Assembly (NCBI GenBank): GCA_045402695.1
Contig: JAWPNA010000369.1
Span: 1 to 16,994, forward strand
Direction of reading: 5' to 3'
DNA: 16,994 bases
DNA from: JAWPNA01 sp045402695
Lineage (GTDB): Bacteria; Acidobacteriota; Polarisedimenticolia; JACPZX01; DASXTC01
How positions within the stretch are numbered: the first letter of the stretch is position 1; the number at the start of each line of letters is the position of its first letter. The notes beneath the pieces are model-generated. The model did not search any database. It saw nothing but the letters and a program-made list of their open reading frames with translations, and was not told the DNA's origin. Position numbers and translations under genes: made by a program. This document shows positions 6,314 through 13,898 of this stretch, piece after piece.

Positions 6314-7557
6314 AGCGCAAGCGGGCCGCCGGCGCTCCGAGCTTCGCCGACATCGAGGAGGCGCGCGAGAGGCTCGCGCCCGTCGTGGATCACACGCCAA
6401 TGATGGGGTCGCCGGGCCTCTCGCGCCTCGCCGGCCGCGACGTGCGCCTCAAGGCCGAGAACCTCCAGGTGACCGGGTCATTCAAGATCCGCGGCGCCTA
6501 CAACATGATCAGCCGCCTCACGGGCAAGCGCGGCGTGATTGCGGCCTCCGCGGGCAACCACGCGCAGGGAGTGGCGCTGGCCGCCAGCATGGCCGGGCTG
6601 CACGCCGTCATCGTGATGCCCGAGGAGACGCCCCTCATCAAGGTCGAGCGCACGCGCGCGCACGGCGCCGAGGTGATCCTGCACGGCGATTCGTTCGAGA
6701 GCGCCTATCAGAAGGCCACGTGGCTGTGTGAGCTGCGTCGCCTCACGTTCGTCCACGCGTACGAGGACCGCGACGTGATGGCCGGGCAGGGCACGATCGG
6801 CCTGGAGCTGCTTGAAGACTGTCCCGACATCGACGGGGTGATCGTGCCGGTGGGAGGCGGGGGGTTGATCTCGGGCATCGCCATGGCCGTCAAATCGATC
6901 AACCCGAAGGCGGCCGTCATCGGCGTGCAGGCCCGGGGCGCCGCGCCCACCGTCAGGTCGTTCTTGGGTGAGCGCGGAGTCCACCTGCCCGCCGCCGACA
7001 CCATCGCCGACGCCATCAAGTTCAAGAGGGCGAGCGCCGTGACCTTGCCCATCATCCGCCACTACGTGGACGACATGGTGGACGTAACGGAAGAGGAGAT
7101 CAGCGAGTCGATCGTGCGCCTGCTCGAGGAGTCGAAGCTGGTGGTGGAGGGGGCCGGCGCCGTCGGCATTGCGGCGCTTCTGGCCGGACGGATCCCCAGG
7201 AGGCTGAAGCGGATCTGCGCGGTGATCTCGGGAGGCAACATAGACCTCAACATGATCGCCCGGGTGGTGGAGCAGGGGCTCTCCCGATCGAACCGTTACC
7301 TCGTGCTGAGGATGCAGATCCCCGACAAGCCGGGCAGGCTCCACAAGATCCTGACGCACTTGGCGCTCAACCACATCAACGTCCTGGACGTGCGGCACAA
7401 CCGCGCCGGCTGGCGCATCCCCTTGGGCGCCGTCGAGATCGAGGTGCTGGTGGAGACCAGAAACGCGGCGCACGCCGCCGAGATCATCAGGTCGCTTGAG
7501 AAGGCGGGCTACAAGGTCGAGCGCGCGGAGAGGGGGAAGGCGCGACCCTCGCGATGA
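6310..7557 (+). CDS. ilvA: Threonine ammonia-lyase (threonine dehydratase) with C-terminal ACT domain
   Basis: A 415-residue PLP enzyme that deaminates threonine to 2-oxobutyrate, the first step toward isoleucine or a catabolic step. The PLP lysine is Lys59 in VTGSFKIRGAYN. The phosphate and substrate loop is SAGNHAQG (80-87), and the glycine-rich phosphate-binding stretch is PVGGGGLISG (about 184). The C-terminus from about residue 330 is a single ACT domain (YLVLRMQIPDKPGRLHKIL, then ALNHINVLDVRHNR), the form seen in the shorter threonine dehydratases rather than the double-ACT IlvA of E. coli. The ATG overlaps the mutY stop (ATGA). Being next to an isopropylmalate synthase-family gene fits branched-chain amino acid metabolism, but that link is inference. 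Serine activity is also possible. Confidence 0.93.
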   Translation: MKRKRAAGAPSFADIEEARERLAPVVDHTPMMGSPGLSRLAGRDVRLKAENLQVTGSFKIRGAYNMISRLTGKRGVIAASAGNHAQGVALAASMAGLHAVIVMPEETPLIKVERTRAHGAEVILHGDSFESAYQKATWLCELRRLTFVHAYEDRDVMAGQGTIGLELLEDCPDIDGVIVPVGGGGLISGIAMAVKSINPKAAVIGVQARGAAPTVRSFLGERGVHLPAADTIADAIKFKRASAVTLPIIRHYVDDMVDVTEEEISESIVRLLEESKLVVEGAGAVGIAALLAGRIPRRLKRICAVISGGNIDLNMIARVVEQGLSRSNRYLVLRMQIPDKPGRLHKILTHLALNHINVLDVRHNRAGWRIPLGAVEIEVLVETRNAAHAAEIIRSLEKAGYKVERAERGKARPSR

Positions 7558-7615
7558 ACCCGCTGCTCAGATAGACGCTCGCCCTCGCCCAGAGGATCTC
7601 CTGCCGGCTCCAGCC

Positions 7616-7640
7616 GAAGGCCGGTCTCGTCTCCGGCTTC
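7616..7640. terminator. Weak hairpin between convergent ilvA and hflC
   Basis: GAAGGCCGG (7616-7624) can pair with CCGGCTTC (7633-7640) with one bulged G and an 8-nt loop. No T tract follows on either strand, so intrinsic termination is uncertain. The rest of the 170-bp gap holds a short open plus-strand frame (7575-7754) of unknown meaning. Confidence 0.22.
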
Positions 7641-7726
7641 GCCGACGTCGAGATGCAGCTTTCAACGCTGTCCGACGGAGTCGACTTCAAGACCGTGGCC
7701 GCCTCGATGAGCTTCGATCGGACGCT

Positions 7727-8668
7727 CTACGGCCGCCCGGCTCCCTTGAGGTAACGCAGCAGATCCGATTCGGTCGTCAGGACCAGGGTGGTCTGCGCGT
7801 CGAAGCTGCTCTCGAGGGTTTCCATCGCCTTGACGAACTGGTACAGCTCGGGGTCCCTGCCGTAGGCCTTCGCATAGATGCTCGTGGCCTTCGCGTCGGC
7901 GGCGCCCTTCAGCTCCTGGGCGGTCTTGTACCCCAGCGACGAGGCGGCCAGCATGTCCCGCTCCTTCTGCCCCCGGATCTCGGCGGCGCGTCCCTGGCCC
8001 TCCGAGCGGCTCCGCTCGGCGATCCGCTTGCGCTCGGAGATCATCCGCTCGTACACCTTCTGCTGGACGGTCTCGACGTAGTTGATGCGCTTGAAGCGGA
8101 CGTCCACCAGCTCGATGCCGAATTCGGGGGTGATTGCGGACGCCTTCTCGAGGATCAGGGTCTCGATCTTCTGGCGGCCGGTGGTGATGCGCGCCATCGC
8201 CTCGGCCGAACCGATCCCTTCCAGCTCTCCCGTGATCTCGAACTCCCTGTTCGTGGAGCGGACCAGCTCGATCAGGTCGAAGGAGGCCACCGCGTTGCGT
8301 GTCTCGCCATCCACGATGTCGTCGAGCCGGCTCTGCGCCCCGATCTCGTCACGGACGGCCTGGTAGAATCGCAGCGGGTCCGCGATGCGCCACCGGGCGT
8401 AGGTGTCCACCCAGATGTACTTCTTGTCCTTGGTGGGGATTTCGTTGGTGTCGCCGTCGAACTCGAGCCAGCGCTTGTCGAACCGGTACACCACCTGGAT
8501 GAAGGGGATCTTCACCTTCAATCCCGGCTCCTTGATGACGCCTCCCACGGGACGGCCGAACTCGACGATGATGGCCTGCTCGGTCTCCGAGAGCGTGTAA
8601 GCCGAGGCGAAGGCGACGATGATCACGAGCAGCACTGCGACCAACCAGACCCAGGGGGCCGGTTTCAT
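7727..8668 (-). CDS. hflC: HflC, FtsH-associated SPFH/stomatin membrane protein
   Basis: A 313-residue partner of HflK. Together they form a large inner-membrane cage around the AAA protease FtsH and modulate its access to membrane substrates. One N-terminal membrane segment (about residues 6-25, WVWLVAVLLVIIVAFASAY) is followed by the SPFH domain (SETEQAIIVEFGRPVG, GLKVKIPFIQVVYRFDKR, IWVDTYARWRI). A charged coiled-coil stretch follows (MISERKRIAERSRSEGQGRAAE, abbreviated here by its ends). The C-terminus has the HflC-typical LYQFVKAMETLE and TTLVLTTESDLLRYL. It starts inside the end of hflK (ATGA overlap) with a perfect AAGGAGGTG five bases before the ATG, so it is translationally coupled. 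No ftsH is in the window. Confidence 0.95.
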   Translation of the reverse strand: MKPAPWVWLVAVLLVIIVAFASAYTLSETEQAIIVEFGRPVGGVIKEPGLKVKIPFIQVVYRFDKRWLEFDGDTNEIPTKDKKYIWVDTYARWRIADPLRFYQAVRDEIGAQSRLDDIVDGETRNAVASFDLIELVRSTNREFEITGELEGIGSAEAMARITTGRQKIETLILEKASAITPEFGIELVDVRFKRINYVETVQQKVYERMISERKRIAERSRSEGQGRAAEIRGQKERDMLAASSLGYKTAQELKGAADAKATSIYAKAYGRDPELYQFVKAMETLESSFDAQTTLVLTTESDLLRYLKGAGRP

Positions 8669-9684
8669 GGCTTCACCTCCTTGGCCGCCCCATCGAGCTG
8701 CAGCAGCGGGAGGACCCCGCGGGCCCTCTCGTCGAGGATCACCTTGCGCCCCAGCTTCGGGATGATCCGGTTCATGGTCTCGAGGTAGATCCGCTTGCGT
8801 GTCACCTCCGGCGCCTTGCGGTACTCCTCGTAGAAGGCATCGAAACGGCTGGCGTCGCCCAGCGCCTTGTTCTCGCGCTCCACGGCGTACCCCTCCGCCG
8901 CCCGGATGGCCTGATCCGCCTCGCCGTTGGCGCGCGGGACGGCCAGGTTGAACTCAGCCCATGCCTCGTTGATGGAGCGCTCTCTCTCCTGGATCGCCTG
9001 GTTGACTTCGTTGAAGGCGGGCTTGACGGGGTCAGGCGGGTTGACGTCCTGAAGGACCAGTTGCTGGACCTCGATCCCGATCCCGTAGAGTTCGCAGAGA
9101 CGCTGCAGCTCCTCCTTCGCCTGGAAGGCGATCGCCTCGCGGCCGATGGTGATCACCTCGTCCACGCTGTGGTCACCGACCACCTGCCGCATCGCGGCCT
9201 CGGACATGTAGTGGAACGTCGTCTCCACGTCGCGCACGTTGAACAGGTAGGCGCGCGGGTCCCTGATCCGGTACTGGACGATCCACTCCACGACGGCCAC
9301 GTTCAGGTCACCCGTCAGCATGAGCGACTCCCCCTTCGTCTCGGGGGACGGCGGAGCGTACGTCGAGCGCGCCCCCGCCTCCTGCGTCCTGAATCCGAAC
9401 TCCATTTTGAGCTGCCGCTGGACCGGCACTTTCGTCACGGTCTCGACGCCGAGGGGGATCTTGAAGTGCGGGCCGGGTTCCGTCGTCCGCACCAGCTTTC
9501 CGAACCTCTGGACCGCTCCCACCTCGGCGGGCTCCACTTGGTAGTAGCTGCCCCAGGCGAGCAGCACGACGACGGCGGCGATCACGACGTTGCGGATGAT
9601 CGCCCACGGCGGCCGGACTCCCGGGGGCATGTTCAGCCCGTAGCGACGCATGTCGGTCTGTAATCGATCCCAGTTGTCGGTCAC
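8665..9684 (-). CDS. hflK: HflK, FtsH-associated SPFH/stomatin membrane protein
   Basis: A 339-residue protein with one membrane span (about residues 29-48) and an SPFH domain (QVEPAEVGAVQRFGKLVRT, GPHFKIPLGVETVTKVPVQ). The HflK signature ALGDASRFDAFYEEYRKAPEVTRKR comes late, cut here to its ends ALGDASRF and APEVTRKR. I chose a GTG start at 9684 because GGAGG (9691-9695, minus strand) lies 6 nt upstream and the protein then begins with polar residues before the span. Extending to an ATG at 9753 adds 23 residues unlike the family and skips the ribosome site. It lacks the long Gly/Gln-rich N-terminal region of E. coli HflK, as many non-proteobacterial forms do. It forms an operon with hflC and is divergent from the cold-shock gene. 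Confidence 0.95.
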   Translation of the reverse strand: MTDNWDRLQTDMRRYGLNMPPGVRPPWAIIRNVVIAAVVVLLAWGSYYQVEPAEVGAVQRFGKLVRTTEPGPHFKIPLGVETVTKVPVQRQLKMEFGFRTQEAGARSTYAPPSPETKGESLMLTGDLNVAVVEWIVQYRIRDPRAYLFNVRDVETTFHYMSEAAMRQVVGDHSVDEVITIGREAIAFQAKEELQRLCELYGIGIEVQQLVLQDVNPPDPVKPAFNEVNQAIQERERSINEAWAEFNLAVPRANGEADQAIRAAEGYAVERENKALGDASRFDAFYEEYRKAPEVTRKRIYLETMNRIIPKLGRKVILDERARGVLPLLQLDGAAKEVKP

Positions 9685-9762
9685 ATCAACCCTCCGTGCG
9701 GGACATGCCGCGACATGCTGCGAGCAATTAGCCGCAGCCATCCCTCTCATCATGAAAAGCGG

Positions 9763-9791
9763 AGTATATACCGAGCCTGAGCGATCCCTTC
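9763..9791 (-). promoter_or_regulatory. Weak candidate promoter for hflKC
   Basis: On the minus strand, TATACT (9763-9768) is a good -10 match (5 of 6). At 17 bp upstream there is only a poor -35 (9786-9791). The alternative TATATA (9765-9770) has GTGAAG at the same spacing. The implied leader to the GTG start is about 70 nt. It lies in the roughly 315-bp divergent gap (9685-10000) that also carries the csp promoter. Confidence 0.3.
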
Positions 9792-9824
9792 ACGGCCTAC
9801 GTGACACCGACCGGCAAATAATGC

Positions 9825-9853
9825 TTGACATCCTGTCCGAGGTCCTGTATGGT
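9825..9853 (+). promoter_or_regulatory. Sigma-70-type promoter for the cold-shock gene
   Basis: A perfect TTGACA (9825-9830), a 17-bp spacer and TATGGT (9848-9853, 4 of 6) point toward the cold-shock gene. The expected transcription start is near 9860, about 140 nt before the ATG. Confidence 0.65.
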
Positions 9854-9859
9854 GCACGT

Positions 9860-10000
9860 CACTTACCAACCGCGTTTTCATCCCCGCCGCGAGAACCATC
9901 TCACAAGCGATGATGCAAGAGTGGCTGTAAGCGCTCCCGCGCACCACGTGCCGGGAGGACAGGGCAATCACGCCCTCACACATGACAAGGTGTACAGCAC
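9860..10000 (+). promoter_or_regulatory. Long 5' leader of the cold-shock mRNA
   Basis: About 140 nt lie between the expected transcription start and the csp ATG, with no convincing gene inside. A leader this long is typical of cold-inducible csp mRNAs, where it acts as a thermosensing structure. A small hairpin (AGGGC 9961-9965 with GCCCT 9972-9976) precedes the AAGGTG ribosome site at 9987-9992. Cold regulation is an inference from the family. Confidence 0.4.
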
Positions 10001-10204
10001 ATGGCAACAGGTACCGTGAAGTGGTTCAACGATGCGAAGGGGTTCGGCTTCATCACCGTGGACGGGGAATCCAAGGATGTCTTCGTGCACCACAGCGCCA
10101 TCCAGGCAAGCGGCTTCAGGAGCCTGCCGGAAGGCCAGAAGGTGGAGTTCGACATCGTAGCTGGACAGAAGGGGCCCGCGGCGGAAAACGTCCGCCAGGT
10201 CTGA
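10001..10204 (+). CDS. csp: Cold-shock protein, CspA family
   Basis: A 67-residue single-domain protein that binds single-stranded RNA and DNA and melts RNA structure. It starts MATGTVKWFNDAKGFGFI, with RNP1 (KGFGFIT) and RNP2 (VFVHHSAI) both intact, and has the standard family length. AAGGTG lies 8 nt before the ATG. It is a single-gene unit, with its own promoter at 9825-9853, a long leader and a hairpin terminator right after the stop. It is divergent from hflKC. It may be cold-induced or a constitutive RNA chaperone; the sequence alone does not decide. Confidence 0.97.
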   Translation: MATGTVKWFNDAKGFGFITVDGESKDVFVHHSAIQASGFRSLPEGQKVEFDIVAGQKGPAAENVRQV

Positions 10205-10221
10205 TGTCTTAGCGTTACCCG

Positions 10222-10256
10222 AGCGGCCTCCGGTGGAATCCCACCGCGAGGCCGCT
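10222..10256 (+). terminator. Strong hairpin terminator after csp
   Basis: AGCGGCCTCCGGTGG (10222-10236) pairs with CCACCGCGAGGCCGCT (10241-10256), leaving one bulged base and an AATC loop. This is a 15-bp, very GC-rich stem 17 nt after the csp stop. It is followed by TCTGCTAGTCTT, only moderately T-rich. It ends 18 nt before the kinase ATG, so it insulates the kinase gene from csp transcription. Confidence 0.75.
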
Positions 10257-10261
10257 TCTGC

Positions 10262-10267
10262 TAGTCT
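10262..10267 (+). promoter_or_regulatory. Candidate -10 box for the first kinase
   Basis: TAGTCT sits 7 nt before the kinase ATG in the context CTAGTCTTGGGCGCATG. The second kinase has the very similar GTACTCTTGGGCCGTCATG. No Shine-Dalgarno sequence or good -35 box is present. The -35 position would fall in the csp terminator stem. Confidence 0.35.
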
Positions 10268-10274
10268 TGGGCGC

Positions 10275-12950
10275 ATGCCGCTCGCGCCCGGAACCCGCCT
10301 CGGTCCCTACGAGATCCTCGCTCCACTCGGCGCCGGCGGGATGGGCGAGGTCTACAAAGCCCGCGACACGCGGCTGGATCGCACCGTCGCAGTCAAGATC
10401 CTCCCCGGTCACCTGTCGGCCAGCCCCGAGGCGCGGCAGCGGTTCGAGCGCGAGGCGCGCGCGGTCTCGTCGCTCAGCCACGCGCACATCTGCACGCTGC
10501 ACGACATCGGCACCCAGGATGGCGTGGACTATCTCGTGATGGAGCATCTGGAGGGTGAGACCCTGGCGGCTCGCCTCCAGAAGGGCCCGCTGCCCTCGGA
10601 GGAGGGGCTGCGCCTGGGGATCCAGATCGCGGACGCCCTGGACAGGGCGCATCGCAGCGGCATCGTCCACCGAGACCTCAAGCCAGGCAACATCATGCTG
10701 ACGAAGTCCGGGATCAAGCTGCTCGACTTCGGTCTCGCCAAGAGCATGGGGGCATCCGCCGCCCCCTCGCACCTGACGGCCTCACCCACGATGGTCAGCC
10801 CGCTGACGGCGGAAGGGATGATCGTGGGGACCTTTCAGTACATGGCCCCGGAGCAGCTCGAGGGGAAGGAGGCCGACGCGCGCAGCGACATCTTCGCTCT
10901 CGGCGCCGTGCTGTACGAGGCGGCCACCGGCAAGAAGGCGTTCGAGGGAAAGACGCAGGCGAGCCTGATCGGCGCGATCCTCCACACCGAGCCTCAGCCG
11001 ATCTCGAAGCTGCAGCCCATGGCCCCCTCGTCTCTGGAGCGCTTGGTGCAGCGGTGCCTGGCCAAGGACCCGGATCGCCGGTGGCAGAGCGCGGCCGACA
11101 TCGCGATCGTGCTGGAATGGATCGCGCAGGCGGCTCCAGAAGCCGCGGCCCCGCCTCCCGCGGAGGCGAGGACGGGGCGGCGCGAGCTGGCAGGATGGGC
11201 GCTGGCCGCGCTGCTCGCCGTCTCGACCCTGGCGCTCGGGGTCGGCTACCTCGCCACGCCTCGCGGCGTCGCTTCGAACCTCCTTGTGCGAGCGTTCATC
11301 ACGCCGCCGGAGGGAGCGGAGTTCGCGACCGGCTGGGCGGGCGTGCCGATGGTCTCGCTTTCCCCCGATGGAGACCGGCTCGTCTTCGAGGCCGGCAAAC
11401 GGCTCTGGATCCGTCCTATCGATGAAGTGGCCGCGCGCCCGATCCCGGGGACTGAGGACGGAGAGTTTCCTTTCTGGTCACCCGACGGCCGCTCCATCGG
11501 CTTCTTCGCGGCCGGAAAGCTCAAGACGATCGCGGCCTCGGGCGGGCCCGCCACCGCGGTGTGCGACGTGGCGGAGGGGCGCGGCGGGACCTGGAGCCGC
11601 GAAGGGGTCATCGTCTTCTCTCCAGGACTGCGCACCGGCCTGTACCGCGTGCCGGCCTCGGGCGGCCAGCCGGTTCAGGTGACGCAGGTCGAGCAGCCCG
11701 CGCACAGCACCCACCGATGGCCCTGCTTCCTGCCCGATGGACGGCATCTGCTCTACCTCGCGGCCAACCATGCTAATCCCAAGAGCGCGAAGACAGGCAT
11801 TCATGTGGCGTCGCTCGACGGGAAGGAAAGCCGCTTCCTGGCGCGATCCGATGCCGGCCCGGTGTACGCCTCCGGATACCTTCTCTACATGCGCGACGGC
11901 AGCCTGCTCGCGCAGGCGCTAGACACCGAGGGGTCCGGGCTCTCGGGCGAGCCGGTGCGCCTCGTGGATGGCCTGAGCTACCAAGGCGGATCCTGGAGGG
12001 GAGCGTATGCCGCTTCGGAAACCGACCTGCTCGTCTTTCACGCCGGCGGAAGTCATTACGGATCGCAGCTCGCATGGTTCGATCGCTCCGGCAAGCTGGT
12101 CGAGTCTCTGGACGAGACGACCCTCCACTGGGACGCGCAGCTCTCTCCGGATGGGCAGCGCGCCGCCGTGGCGAAGGGGGACCCGGAGCCCAGCCTCTGG
12201 ATCTACGAGCCAGGCCGGGGCGCGAAGACACGGTTCACGCTCGGAGAGTCGTTCAGCAGGGCACCGATCTGGTCTCCGGATGGGAGCCGGATCGCCTTCG
12301 CCTCGATCCGCGAAAGCGGCCGCCTCGGCATCTACGAGAAACCCTCGAACGGCTCCGGCGGCGAGCATCTGATGGAAGAATCGGACGCGGATGAGGTGCC
12401 GACCGGATGGTCTCCCGATGGCCGCTTCATCGTCTACTCCAGGGGAGCGCCCGGCGCGACGCAGATCTGGGTTCTGCCTCTCGAGGGAGATCGCAAAGCC
12501 TTCCCGATCGTTCAGACGCCGCCCTGGGCGGACGCAGGGCAGTTCTCTCCGGACGGACGATGGATCGTCTACACCTCCCGTGAATCGGGCATCGACGAGG
12601 TCTACGCCACCCCCTTCCCCGGGCCGGGCGGCAAGTGGCAGGTCTCCACGGCCGGAGGCAGCAGCCCTCGCTGGCGGAGGGACGGCAAGGAGCTGTTCTT
12701 CGTCTCCAGGGATGACATCTTGATGGCGGCCTCAGTCGGCGCCAAGGGATACGAGCTGGGCGTGAGCGCCCCGCGGCCTCTCTTCCGGATCAAGACAGAG
12801 GATTCGGCCTTCCTGTCCGCGAGGGGGTACGACGTGTCGGCCGACGGCCTCCGCTTCCTGGTGAGCAGCGCGGGAGAGGCGACCGCCACGCCGCCCCCGC
12901 TCACCGTGACGCTGCGCTGGAGTGCCCTGCTGAAAGGCCGAAAGCCCTGA
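10275..12950 (+). CDS. Transmembrane Ser/Thr protein kinase with C-terminal PD40/TolB-type propeller
   Basis: An 891-residue receptor-like kinase. The cytosolic kinase domain (about 12-285) has the glycine loop GAGGMGEVY, Lys41 in AVKIL, HRDLKPGN (His132-Arg133-Asp134), DFGLA (from Asp151) and GTFQYMAPEQL, so it should be active. A Pro/Ala-rich linker leads to one membrane span (about 306-330, LAGWALAALLAVSTLALGVG). The remaining 550 residues repeat the PD40 core xSPDGxx(I/L)xF, for example near 360, 400, 622, 664, 711, 755 and 798, and should fold as one or two beta-propellers outside the cytoplasm. I took the ATG at 10275, not an in-frame one at 10233, because it aligns with the second kinase's N-terminus (LGPYEIL) and clears the terminator. 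The ligand and phosphorylation targets are unknown. Confidence 0.93.
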   Translation: MPLAPGTRLGPYEILAPLGAGGMGEVYKARDTRLDRTVAVKILPGHLSASPEARQRFEREARAVSSLSHAHICTLHDIGTQDGVDYLVMEHLEGETLAARLQKGPLPSEEGLRLGIQIADALDRAHRSGIVHRDLKPGNIMLTKSGIKLLDFGLAKSMGASAAPSHLTASPTMVSPLTAEGMIVGTFQYMAPEQLEGKEADARSDIFALGAVLYEAATGKKAFEGKTQASLIGAILHTEPQPISKLQPMAPSSLERLVQRCLAKDPDRRWQSAADIAIVLEWIAQAAPEAAAPPPAEARTGRRELAGWALAALLAVSTLALGVGYLATPRGVASNLLVRAFITPPEGAEFATGWAGVPMVSLSPDGDRLVFEAGKRLWIRPIDEVAARPIPGTEDGEFPFWSPDGRSIGFFAAGKLKTIAASGGPATAVCDVAEGRGGTWSREGVIVFSPGLRTGLYRVPASGGQPVQVTQVEQPAHSTHRWPCFLPDGRHLLYLAANHANPKSAKTGIHVASLDGKESRFLARSDAGPVYASGYLLYMRDGSLLAQALDTEGSGLSGEPVRLVDGLSYQGGSWRGAYAASETDLLVFHAGGSHYGSQLAWFDRSGKLVESLDETTLHWDAQLSPDGQRAAVAKGDPEPSLWIYEPGRGAKTRFTLGESFSRAPIWSPDGSRIAFASIRESGRLGIYEKPSNGSGGEHLMEESDADEVPTGWSPDGRFIVYSRGAPGATQIWVLPLEGDRKAFPIVQTPPWADAGQFSPDGRWIVYTSRESGIDEVYATPFPGPGGKWQVSTAGGSSPRWRRDGKELFFVSRDDILMAASVGAKGYELGVSAPRPLFRIKTEDSAFLSARGYDVSADGLRFLVSSAGEATATPPPLTVTLRWSALLKGRKP

Positions 12951-12981
12951 CTCACAGCACGCACGCAGCCGTCCGGACTGG

Positions 12982-13116
12982 TCATGTCAGTTCGAAATCC
13001 ACGACGACGACGAGGTACACCTTCACGCGTCGCCCGCTCTGGAGCGCCGGCCGGTACTTCCACGTCTTGAAGGTCTCGACGGCCGCCTGGCGCGCAGGTT
13101 CTGACCGGAGACGCCA
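12982..13116 (-). pseudogene. Relic of a TonB-family C-terminal domain
   Basis: On the minus strand this frame reads QAAVETFKTWKYRPALQSG followed by RRVKVYLVVVVDFELT and a stop (12982-12984). It matches the pattern of the TonB C-terminal domain (AxExxxxWxFxPAxxxGxPVxVxxxVxVxFxL), which transmits energy to outer-membrane transporters. Only about 37 residues are recognisable. A stop codon at 13117-13119 cuts the frame, and no membrane anchor or Pro-rich region is upstream. It is a decayed 3' fragment, not a functional gene. The surrounding 12951-13162 gap holds nothing else I can identify. Confidence 0.6.
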
Positions 13117-13162
13117 TCACCGCGGCGCTACGACAGGAGGCCGACTCAGGTCTCCGATATCC

Positions 13163-13576
13163 TCAGATGCCGAACGCCTTGCGGGCTCGCTCCTGATCCG
13201 CCGGCTTGACCCAGAGGATCATCCCGTAACGCCCGCTCCCGCCGCCCGCCGCCGTCGCTGCGGTGAGGTTGATCCCTCCCTTGGCGATCTTCTCGTGGAT
13301 GTCGGCCACGGCTCCGACCTGATCCTCGCCGCGGACGAGGAACGCCCGCTTGCGATCGCTGAGCTTCCATCCCAGCTTTGAGGAGGCTTGGCGGAAGGCT
13401 TCAGAATCCTCTGGCACGAAGTCGATCTGCGACATCCCGCCCGTGGTGGGGAAGGAGTGGTAGGCCAGCAGATTGACACCGGCCTTCTTGACCTCCGAGA
13501 GCAGCTTGGACGCCTCGCCCGGCCTGTCGGGCACGGTCACATAGTAGTAGTCCACCTGACGGACCTGATCTGCCAT
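13163..13576 (-). CDS. Stand-alone tandem ACT-domain protein
   Basis: A 137-residue protein made of two ACT-like ligand-binding folds and no enzyme domain. The first (about 8-60) reads YYYVTVPDRPGEASKLLSEV, then AGVNLLAYHSFPTTGG. The second (about 77-135) reads AFLVRGEDQVGAVADIHEKI, then GGINLTAATAAGGGSGRYG. Such proteins usually bind amino acids and regulate by contact with other proteins; the ligand is not predictable here. The ATG at 13576 is fixed by GGAGGTG (13581-13587, minus strand) 4 nt upstream; longer in-frame extensions have no such site. It appears monocistronic. Neighbours are a TonB relic and a recombinase relic, so context gives no functional hint. The two halves look related but divergent. 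Confidence 0.85.
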   Translation of the reverse strand: MADQVRQVDYYYVTVPDRPGEASKLLSEVKKAGVNLLAYHSFPTTGGMSQIDFVPEDSEAFRQASSKLGWKLSDRKRAFLVRGEDQVGAVADIHEKIAKGGINLTAATAAGGGSGRYGMILWVKPADQERARKAFGI

Positions 13577-13620
13577 GGGGCACCTCCGCGCAGCAGTTGG
13601 TGAGTTAACGGTTACAGGCC

Positions 13621-13626
13621 ATTCTA
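13621..13626 (-). promoter_or_regulatory. Candidate -10 box for the ACT-domain gene
   Basis: On the minus strand TAGAAT matches the -10 consensus at 5 of 6 positions. It would give a leader of about 38 nt containing the GGAGGTG ribosome site. No good -35 hexamer is at the usual spacing. Confidence 0.3.
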
Positions 13627-13715
13627 CTCGATTGCACGGATCAGCGATGCGCAATTCCCGCGCCGCCCAGTGGCGGTGCGCGTGGCGGAACCAGCGGGCA
13701 GTGTTCGACCGGCGG

Positions 13716-13886
13716 TACAACTCTCACTCTATGTGCCACAGCGCGATAACGGCCGTGTACCGCCGCCGGACGGGCCTCTTCCTCGCCCAGCGCTTCGCCC
13801 GGCACGCGAGTCCGATCACCACGACCATCTACGCCCACCTCTCGAACGAGGAGCCGAACGATGGAGTGAGGGACCTGCCGTGTTGA
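13716..13886 (+). pseudogene. Decayed tyrosine recombinase/integrase C-terminus, copy A
   Basis: The frame reads YNSHSMCHSAITAVYRRRTG, LFLAQRFARHASPITTTIYA and HLSNEEPNDGVRDLPC before its stop. This fits the end of a phage-type tyrosine recombinase: the HxxRH box, the H/W box in RFARHAS, and the nucleophilic Tyr in TTIYAH. In the box HSMCH the invariant Arg position is Cys, and nothing upstream resembles the core catalytic domain or the N-terminal binding domain. It is therefore an inactive 3' remnant. A second, independently decayed copy is at 14694-14855, on the same strand, with the PilZ gene between them. Confidence 0.7.
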
Positions 13887-13898
13887 GAAGGCCGCGTC

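Noticed and set aside
7496..8788. 430-codon plus-strand frame opposite hflC
   Set aside because: It is a reverse-complement shadow of hflC, with low-complexity Leu/Asp/Gly/His composition and no family marks.
9685..9753. ATG start giving HflK 23 extra residues
   Set aside because: The extra residues do not resemble HflK, and GGAGG is placed for the GTG at 9684.
10233..10274. Upstream ATG extending the first kinase by 14 residues
   Set aside because: It would lie inside the csp terminator stem. The second kinase aligns from the downstream ATG.
13577..13720. N-terminal extension of the ACT-domain protein by 48 residues
   Set aside because: The GGAGGTG ribosome site sits 4 nt before the internal ATG, and the extension is Arg-rich with no ACT similarity.
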